64,000 nucleotides of DNA from Phytophthora hibernalis. Taxonomy: Eukaryota; Oomycota; Peronosporomycetes; Peronosporales; Peronosporaceae. Of the stretch, positions 56,930 to 64,000 are shown piece by piece. The stretch is from NCBI GenBank assembly GCA_012656075.1, contig JAAKBF010000290.1, positions 1 through 64,000 of the forward strand, read 5' to 3'. The first letter of the stretch is position 1; each line of letters opens with the position of its first letter. The translations under genes were made by a program, and so were the position numbers. A model generated the notes under the pieces. That model did no database searches, was not told the origin of the DNA, and saw only the letters and a program-made list of their open reading frames with translations.

Positions 56930-57217
56930 CAGTCTCCTACATACTACGGATACTTTGCTTGGCTCTTCGCTAACTGTATCGCTGATGGTATCAATTTGGC
57001 CAGTGTGGCCGTGATTAGTGATCGTGGAAAGCAGCTAAATGCTCAAGTGTTGATTGGTCGAATCGGATTGAAAATGAATTCGATGTTTTGGAGTCTTCAT
57101 GTCGCCTTCAATGTAGCGTCAAGGTCCCGTCTCAACGAATCAGACAAGGAGATATGTCGAATACTTGTGCAAAACTTGAAGCAAGTGCCGACTCAAATTC
57201 AATATGAATCCGTCTAG
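56930..57217 (+). pseudogene. MULE-like transposase fragment
   Basis: Reads YYGYFAWLFANCIADGINLA then VAVISDRGKQLNAQVLIGRI and FWSLHVAFNVASRSRLN. The run W-F/C-x-A-D-G-I followed by V-x-S-D-R-G and a later His resembles the catalytic middle of MULE/MuDR-type transposases (D in SDRG). Only about 95 codons remain; no terminal repeats found. It stops at 57215, a few bases before an LTR fragment. Confidence 0.45.
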
Positions 57218-57241
57218 TCTATCCAGCTCCCATGAAGCCAG

Positions 57242-57435
57242 TGTGGTGGTGTGATTCACAGAAAACGTCGTTAGTTCGGCTTCCACGCAACAGCACAACA
57301 ATTCGCCGAGTCAGGTCGGCGATGTTGGGCTTGCGCAGGGTTCCTGTCGGTTCCCTTTGCGGTTCGCCCCCGCCGGGGTTCAGTTGAGTGTTGTTCGCGA
57401 CAGGTACCAAGCTCCAAACTCTCCAGAGACTCGCC
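57242..57435 (-). repeat. Truncated LTR fragment of the element A family
   Basis: On the minus strand the last 194 bases or so of an A-type LTR, with the terminal TGTGGTG...GATTCACAGAAAACG on the + strand as the complement of the LTR end. It contains the motif word TCGCCGAG near 57304. The inner end breaks at about 57435, where unrelated integrase sequence begins. Confidence 0.85.
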
Positions 57436-57790
57436 CCACGAACTGTGGACGCAGCTTTGTGCTGCCCACCGTAGTGACCGCCTGCATAGGGAGGTTTTTA
57501 GCGTTTAAGAGGACCTGGTCCCCAAGTTTAAACACATTCACGTTCCTTGCGCCTCATTACCGATCAGTGGAGGCGGGGACACAACAGACGCGTCCACGGA
57601 TCGGGGACGCTCCGCGTCAGGTGTTGGCGGCGCGCGCTTCAGCGCCTGTTGGCCATTCTGACCACACGAAGCTCGTGACTGCAGTGGAGGGTTGACAACG
57701 GCTCTTGGAGTCGCAAAGGACTGACTTAGTGACCCTGCCGCAAGATGCAAGAGGTGCCGGCGAGTGGTGTCGCCGCCGTGCACGAAAGAA
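57436..57790 (-). pseudogene. Gypsy integrase C-terminal fragment
   Basis: The minus strand gives FKLGDQVLLNAKNLPMQAV and TTVGSTKLRPQFV, the SH3-like C-terminal domain of a standard Gypsy integrase. Before it is an Ala/Arg-rich helical stretch ending SVDASVVSPPPLIGNEA. The type fits element F rather than A/B/C. It is directly fused to the A-type LTR fragment. Confidence 0.75.
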
Positions 57791-57799
57791 AACTTCAGT

Positions 57800-59035
57800 G
57801 GATTTAAGAAAAGGCCTACATGAGCCGGAGTCTGCCGTCTATGACTCCAATAATGGCCGAATGCGATGCGAGGCCGTCATGACCTGATCGGTCTGTTAAA
57901 GCGGTTTGGGCCGCTACATCTTCATGGTATCACCAGACTCGGCCGGAACGTACATTGCGATTAAATCTGGGAGTGTGACTGAAGAGGTAATCAGTCAAGC
58001 GAATGTGGCATTGCTACCAAACAGAGCTCATCAGCTGCTTCGCCGCCTGCTGCCGCTGTACCCCTTGGCTGTACCCCACTGTTACAGTAGTAGCACCAAG
58101 ATGAACTTGTTCGGGCTTAAAAAATCTGCCAACACTGCCTTTTGGAGTCCGAACCGTTGACTGTATAATTTACAATGGAAGTTAGAAAGCAATAGTTGAG
58201 CAAGATATTGGATCCTACCTTAAAACAGATTTTACAGTGGCTCCAGTAATGAACTTGTTCATCTCGCACCAGCAATGATGTAGCCAACACCCCAGTCGTG
58301 GTTGGTTGAGGTGGCCGACACTTCTCGAAATCGGTTGTACTGCTGTCGACTTACAAATGGTGCTCATCGGCAAAGGTAATGATGTTTTTATCACGGAAAA
58401 TTACGTCGCAGCTGTTGTACCGAGATGTAGCTGGCGGAGATGCCCCAGCATCAGTGCGCCGGAAGGCATCAACACGTGGAACATTTGGCTGTAGAGAATC
58501 TTCTGCTAAATAGCTAGGGCATGAGCTCGCTCACAATGCAAGGCGGTTAAGTGGAGAGAACAATGTCCGCTAGTAACACAATTCGATACTGAAACGTGGT
58601 GTTCATTTCCATTGCGTCTTTGTACGCCTTTGAAAGCGCTGGGAATCCGTAGAGCCACACAGCAAAGTGAGCGTGCAAGTCGCCAGCGAGTTGAGTCTCA
58701 GTTGCAGCACCAAAATCTCGTACCACGCCGAAGATCCCGCCTCCGCGCTTTGGTGCTTGTGCTTTGGGTCCCCCAACAACACCTCAAGTATGGGTTTCAT
58801 CATTCGTAAGAAAGATCGCGCACATTCGACCGGATGTTGACGAATCCGCGAGCAGTTGCCGAGATCCAGGAGCTGCGGGAGCTGAGGACCGCACAAGTGA
58901 GATCTTGGGTGCCAGGAGGCGCCTCGAAGACCTCCAGCAGTTAGAGCCGAAGCGATAGATCAAAGTCTTTGTGAATCACAAGAATAGGAGCTATTGCGGC
59001 CAGCTAGCGTGCGGGGGAATGCAGTGATGATGACA
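57800..59035. other. Region without a supported gene
   Basis: Open frames on both strands are short and none has a motif I recognise. The + strand near 58830-58920 gives VAEIQELRELRTAQVRSW, possibly a helical stretch, and might be a decayed upstream part of the helicase element. Confidence 0.4.
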
Positions 59036-59039
59036 ACAG

Positions 59040-61016
59040 TGACGCATCTGTGATTGACTCCGAGGCCGGTGTCCAGGCCGACTTCGATTCTGATAGTAAT
59101 ATGGCACAATGGCTCGAATCGGCTACTACTGTTTGGATGCTGCGCCTAATCTTCGTAGTGTTGTCGACAGTGTGAGTGCTAATTACCCACCACAGCATGA
59201 GGTGATTAGTGTTGAGACTGATATTCCAAGCTATCTACAAAAGCTTGTAACGTAGTCACGTGGTCAAAACGCATCTTTGACGGCTGGAACAACCGATTCC
59301 ATTGCAGCTTTTACAGAGGCACGAACGTGGTTGAGCCACCTGGAGGAATGCTTTCACCCAATTCCATGGATTCCTCCGATCGAATCGGATACAAACCAAA
59401 TGGATGAATTGCCAATGTTTGCCAAGATAGCAATCGTATCGCAACCATACAAAACTAAATTTCTGGCAGCACGTAGCTTTGAAGTGGCTACTAGACTCCT
59501 ATTCGAATACTTGCGTGAAATCGATGATGAACTCCCAGAACCAATTTTCCCAAGTGATTTTACTGACCAACCTTACGATCTTAAACTACAACTAGTCGCG
59601 TATCTGGGTGGCGAGGCGGGGACCGGTAAGTCAAGTGTGATCCACGCAATTCTAAAGCTTGCAGAACTATGGGGCCGTGTTGGAAGTGTTGAAACGATGG
59701 CGTTTACCGGGGTCGCAGCGATGAATATCCGAGGGAAAAATATGCATAGCGCTCGCAACTTAAGCCTCAACGGAAGACAGTCAAACTCATCTCCCAGCCT
59801 TGAGATGAAGACTCAGTATCAGCAGGTATAATTGACGAGATATCGATGGCGGAGGAAGGCCTGCTGGGTAGCACAGATCAGGCAAGCCGTTCCATGTCAA
59901 AATCGACTAAAAATATGGGTGGAAGCACACGATGCTTGGTGGTGACTGCCTCCAATTGCCACCAGTACGCGGAAGCCCTTGTACGTTCAATTTGTCTAAT
60001 GTGGATTACGTCTCCACATCTAACCAATATTTAATCAACAGGTTTCATGGTGCGGCGTGATACGGATTCACCCGCTTAACACGCCGGGTATGAAGTATAT
60101 TCTGCCATCAACTTTGTCATCTTCCTGATCAAAAACATGCGAGCACGAGTGGATACAACTTACGCAGTAATATTGACAGAGCTGCGGTGGGGGCGGCTTT
60201 CCAGTGCACACATGGCGCTACTCAACACAAGAGTTCGTGCTTTGAGTTCTTGCTCACAAGGAGAACAACTATCATCAACGTATTATCGCCCACTCTTTGT
60301 CGCCACAAATGATCTGCGGGCTGCAGTGGATCACGAAATGGTGTTTGACACAAGTGCAAAGTCAAAACTACCACTATACGAATGTGTTGCACAACCTTCA
60401 CGGCGCTCACAGCGAATCTTTTGTAAAAATGTTAGGGCAAGAGACGATCAGACGGATCGAATTCCAATGAAGTTATTTTTCTTCGTGGGGATGCGTGTTA
60501 TGGTTACTCGAAAACATCCACAACTGCGAGATGCTGATATAATCGCAAATGGTACGCTTGGAACAATTGTAGGTTTTGTACCGTTGCCTTGCGAAAACGC
60601 TTGTGTTACGTCACGAGTTCGAGAAACAACGGTGAAGAAGCCGGTGATACAACCGGATCTTATTTTAGTTTGCATTCACAGTTGCACTGACATCTTGGTG
60701 GATGGTTTGCCTCCTGGTGTAATTGGTGTACCTCCTCTCAAAGCTCAAGTCAAACTAACTAGTCTCGGGCACGTATCACAAGCAAGCATCAATGTCTGTC
60801 AATTTTGCGTTGGTTCCAGCTTTTGCGTACACCACAGAAAAATTGCAAGGCAAAACTTGCCATGCTGGTATTGCAGTATCGAAACTGGAAAGAAGAGGTG
60901 GTATCCCGCTGCAAACATTTTACGTGGCACTATCAAGAACAAGTGCACTCGATAAACTTACGCTAACTGAAACGCTCACCGAAGAGTATATCGCTAAATT
61001 CAAGCCACCAATTTGA
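59040..61016 (+). pseudogene. Pif1/Helitron-type helicase relic
   Basis: An acidic lead-in (DASVIDSEAGVQADFDSDSN near 59042) precedes the frame 59277-59831, which holds Walker A YLGGEAGTGKSSVI near 59605 and MAFTGVAAMNIRGK near 59698. Walker B IIDEISMAEEG follows near 59828 in a shifted frame. Frame 60137-60955 continues with FFVGMRVMVTRKHPQLRDAD and a low-homology linker. The last frame has FAYTTEKLQGKTCHAG near 60825 and TFYVALSRTSALDKLTLT near 60920, the terminal motifs of Pif1 helicases. No HUH replication initiator domain or OTU domain is present, so it is the helicase end of a Helitron or a stand-alone relative. At least three frame breaks. Confidence 0.8.
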
Positions 61017-61146
61017 AGCAGTTGATGAAATGGAACGGCTGCAGAACCTATTGGCCATGCCACCCTATATTCCACAAGCCGAAGTTTCTCGATTCTTAGC
61101 ATGGAGGGCAGAAAATAAATCTCTGAGTCCGTTGATTGAAATCTGG

Positions 61147-61164
61147 TAGGTAGCGTACTACCTA
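61147..61164 (+). repeat. Small hairpin downstream of the helicase
   Basis: TAGGTAG CGTA CTACCTA, a perfect 7-bp stem with a 4-base loop, 130 bases after the helicase stop. Helitrons have a hairpin near their 3' end, but the CTRR terminus expected about 10 bases later is not there. Confidence 0.6.
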
Positions 61165-61445
61165 ATGAGCATTTTTATTTAGTTTTTAGTCACCACAATC
61201 AAGAAGCTGTCTAGTTCTCAAGCACAACACGGCAACTTCCACGACCCTCACGTATGATCGTGATGCTCTCGTTCACCTCGGCCATCGGCAGATTTAGGAT
61301 CGATCGGACAAACGTTCTTCTCAAACTCAAGCTTCCGTAGGGATGCATGTCTTCAATGGTGACAATGCTATGTATTCAATAGTGACAATGCGGATGCACA
61401 CCATTGGCTCTCAGCCTTACCGTGAGAGAACAGCTTCTAGATTTT

Positions 61446-61512
61446 AATAATAATAATAATATTCTAAGAAGAAGAAGAAGAATAAATAGAATTTAGAAGA
61501 AGAATTAATAAA
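61446..61512. repeat. AAT and GAA microsatellites
   Basis: TAATAATAATAATAAT followed by AAGAAGAAGAAGAAGAAT and imperfect copies. It lies in the A/T-rich stretch upstream of the MLF-like gene. Confidence 0.95.
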
Positions 61513-61854
61513 AGAATTGACATGTATTTTTGTCAGTTCTTGAGGGTTTATGAGATTTGGAGATGAGCTGGTGTTGATTTTTTGGGTTTTGAGCTGAAAT
61601 AAATTTCAGAGAATTGCCACTTCAACTTGCCTTTCTACAGTTGGTCGATGCTGCCGTTGGACTGGGAAGACTGTGAGAAAGTTGTTGCGGGAATTGGGCG
61701 ACGGGGATCGGAGCTTCTTTGCTGCATGGTTTCTTTTCCTCAGCTCGGGCTCATTCTCGAATTGGCTTCGCGGAGATTAAGTGGAGAGCAAAAAGCAAGA
61801 CCAAAAGACCATGTTTTCGTCGTGGATCTCGTTCGCCCGACAATGTGGCACCCC

Positions 61855-62374
61855 ATGTCGATGCTGGAGCTGTCCATGATGGATACAAGCACACTACCAC
61901 AGCTGTCCATGAGCATGCGCAACGTGCCCGGCGTCAGCTCGGACGAGGAGTTTTTCAAGGACCTCCCCGCGACGGAGCACCAGAAAGAGACCGAAGCTAA
62001 GACGCCCGAGAGCGAGAACCAGCGCGCGTTCTCGTCGTACTCGTTCAGCAGCTCGTCGGTAGTGGACGAGAACGGCCGCAAGGTCATGAGCACGCGTCGT
62101 CGCTACGAGGACTCATCGGGTCGTCTGAAGGCTGAGCACGAGCGCGAGGTGCTGGGTAAGCGCGTGAAGACAATCTGGAACCGCAAGAATGCCAACGACG
62201 AGGGTGAGCACCACACGATGTGCTCGCAATGCTCGGCGGACGAGTTCGAGAAACTGTGGGTCAAACGGCGTTCGGCAAGGCCCAGGAGAAAAGAACAAGG
62301 AGCTCAAAGAATCGGGCGAGGCCAGCTCGAGTGCTCAGCAAAAGCAAGTGGAGAGTGCGCCGACGAGCAAGTAA
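61855..62374 (+). CDS. Myeloid-leukemia-factor-like protein (host gene)
   Basis: The central stretch FSSYSFSSSSVVDENGRKVM then RRRYEDSSGRLKAEHEREV resembles MLF-family proteins: a Ser-rich SFSSSS strand, Asp-Gly turns and Arg-Lys repeats. It continues with WNRKNANDEGEHHTMCSQC and ADEFEKLW. MLF proteins are small chaperone-associated factors in cytoplasm and nucleus. I chose ATG 61855 because the codons after it read as MLF N-terminal sequence. An in-frame ATG at 61627 would add 76 unconvincing residues. The C-terminus (KNKELKESGEASSSAQQKQV) is reached only by allowing one missing base in GGG near 62261 and one in AAAA near 62290; otherwise the frame runs to 62406. The family call is moderate. 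Confidence 0.55.
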
Positions 62375-62406
62375 GGTGCAAGCTGCGTTTTGAGGTGTTT
62401 GGGTGA

Positions 62407-62809
62407 TGAGAAAAGGGAACAGAGAACTGTGCTCTTTTGACGGTAGTAATTCTTGATTCAAGCCGAGTGGGTAAGGAAGATTCCGCACGTATTTAGCATT
62501 GGCCGTCCGCTAAGAGAAAAACGAAACAAGTTTTGACACTGCAGTTGCAGTTAACATGTAAATGAATGGCAAAATGTGGTTTGAACGTGCAATACAAACT
62601 ATAATCAATCACCTCATGTCGTTTAGGGCATCGTTAGCTTAGTTTGAACCTAGATTCCCGCTGTCATCGGCACTACCGCTTCGTTGATCGGATTCATAAT
62701 TTAATACGTCAAATACTGTAGGTCGCCGTGGTGAACGATTAGTTGCTAGCTTGCGACTCACGATATCGTTGACAGAAAAGGATACGGCGGCAGCAGGTAG
62801 CGACTTATT
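62407..62809. other. Intergenic gap between convergent genes
   Basis: No frame with support. Presumably 3' untranslated regions of the MLF-like gene (+) and the unknown gene (-). Confidence 0.5.
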
Positions 62810-64000
62810 TCATAAGCTGAAAACACTTTTGGGCCAGATTGGAGGCGCGCGAGCAATGCACACGATGGTCGCTTCTGCAAGATAGGACAGTGCTCCACAG
62901 CTTGCCGCACTATTCGCGAAAAGCCGCGCTTCATCTGCCTGCTGAAGCACTGCAACGCACTGCCATGTATACCCACTTGCCGCTTTGGACAACGCAGCGA
63001 CTTGCACATCGTACAACAGAAAAAAAGCCGGGATATGAAAGGAACGTATCGCGCGCATATACCGTCTGAAGACCATCACGGAGCAGTCGAGTCCATAATA
63101 TAATCTTGCCTGCCAATTCATGTTTGACGCGTTGTGTTTGTGAAGCAAACGAACAGCATCCAAATGCATTGGGATCACGGCTGTGTGGCGTATACCTGTG
63201 TCAGGCCCTCGATCGGGGTTTGTAAGTAGCTTTTGGTACGACTCGGCATACTCGAGGGTTGCGTTCATTAAGGTCGTATTTGAACACCACGCATCAACCT
63301 GGTCTGCATACTGTACTTCTTTTCGCCTGTGATTCGCCAACCCAGGGGCTAGCGCAGTTGTGTTGTACGCCATTTCTCTAATTATGTTGACGACATCAAG
63401 TGCACCCAAACTGTGATCAAAGTAGTTTGTAAATACCCGCAAGGTCATGATTCCGACCCAAGGCTTCGTTACTTGTTCCTTGAAGTATTGTCCACGGATA
63501 CGTCACTTGCAAAGCGCGGTTGGCATTGTTCAAAAGTGCGGAAATAACCTGTTCGCCCTCTTCGGCTCCAGCCTTATTCTTGCATTTCTGTATCGGGGCT
63601 TCGTCGTAAATGAGCAGTTTGTCGGAGCCATAGCCGAACACCTTTCGTACCACTCGTTCGTCCAGTATATCCAGCATGCTGATCACACCTTTAGCACGCC
63701 GCATTTCGCGCCAATACCCGGTCGATGGGCTTTCCCCTTCAATTTCGGACATTAAGCTAGCGAAGCACGTAGCCCGTCGAAACGCTCAACGCTACCGTTT
63801 CGGAAGATATTCTGCGGTTCCGCCCACGGGTTCGCCTTGAAATCACGCGAGAAAATCACATCATTCTCTTCCGTCTGTCTATCCAAGAACGACACGAAGT
63901 ACTTTTTTGATCCGGTGCCGCTCCATCCAAATTGCGTTTAATCTGCGTCCAGGCTTCACGCGTTAAGAAGCACGTCTGATCCCAGGGCATTAACCACCTC
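62810..64000 (-). pseudogene. Unknown protein gene running in from the right edge
   Basis: On the minus strand three successive frames appear to make one protein. About 63990-63775 reads GTGSKKYFVSFLDRQTEEND and FRNGSVERFDGLRASLA; 63752-63417 reads YWREMRRAKGVISMLDILDE and KVFGYGSDKLLIYDEAPIQK. After a break near 63440, 63448-62810 reads VFTNYFDHSLGALDVVNIIR, VRLLHKHNASNMNWQARLYY and FRRYMRAIRSFHIPAFFLLY. It reads as globular and is not Arg/Ser junk, yet I recognise no domain. The breaks could be introns, mutations or sequence errors. The start lies outside the window. Confidence 0.5.

Noticed and set aside
61204..61213. CTAG at 61210 as the CTRR end of a Helitron
   Set aside because: It is 45 bases past the hairpin; Helitron ends lie about 10 bases after it.

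Overview
The window looks like repeat-rich, gene-poor DNA of an oomycete, most likely Phytophthora or a close relative. The evidence is the type of Ty3/Gypsy polyproteins (chromodomain tails, an extra RNase H block, zinc-knuckle gags), a Pif1/Helitron-type helicase, a MULE-like transposase fragment and one myeloid-leukemia-factor-like host gene. I identified these by reading motifs; no database search was possible. No rRNA, tRNA, CRISPR array or bacterial operon was seen.

Layout. 1-4.1 kb: left-truncated Ty3/Gypsy pol relic (G1, +). 4.1-8.2 kb: non-coding spacer with short tandem repeats. 8.2-12 kb: gag-protease part of a second Gypsy family (D, +), its gag interrupted by a 301-bp hAT-type MITE, ending in a 412-bp inverted duplication. 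12.3-20.5 kb: degraded full-order Gypsy (C, +). 21.2-30.5 kb: LTR-bounded, internally deleted Gypsy (A, +). 30.5-32.4 kb: a minus-strand gag relic. 32.7-35.4 kb: two convergent unknown broken genes. 35.6-38.7 kb: 5' part of another LTR element (E, +). 38.9-40.8 and 54.7-55.6 kb: two halves of a minus-strand Gypsy (F), split by element B. 41.0-54.66 kb: LTR-bounded Gypsy (B, -). 55.6-59 kb: fragments (MULE-like piece, LTR piece, integrase tail). 59-61 kb: Pif1/Helitron helicase relic. 61.6-62.4 kb: MLF-like host gene. 62.8-64 kb: unknown minus-strand gene running off the window.

The most interesting signals are in elements A, B and C. First, each carries, between the chromodomain end of pol and the 3' LTR (LTR not found for C), a gene on the OPPOSITE strand whose C-terminal domain is recognisably conserved among all three. 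In B this antisense gene has a 61-bp phase-1 intron that exactly joins two reading frames. Second, each element family is studded with its own short DNA word, in LTRs, in sense genes and in the antisense gene, in both orientations and different reading frames: CCTCGGT in B (about 40 by eye), CTC(G/A)GCGA in A (about 25), CTGAACGC in E and ATCCAGA in D. I infer a self-recognition system, by analogy with the VANC anti-silencing proteins of Arabidopsis VANDAL elements, with the antisense protein as one candidate reader. That link is a hypothesis; the antisense gene and the motif enrichment themselves are visible in the sequence.

Nearly every transposon reading frame is broken, so most entries are typed as pseudogenes. 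Two apparent single-base homopolymer losses in the MLF-like gene warn that some frameshifts may be sequencing errors.
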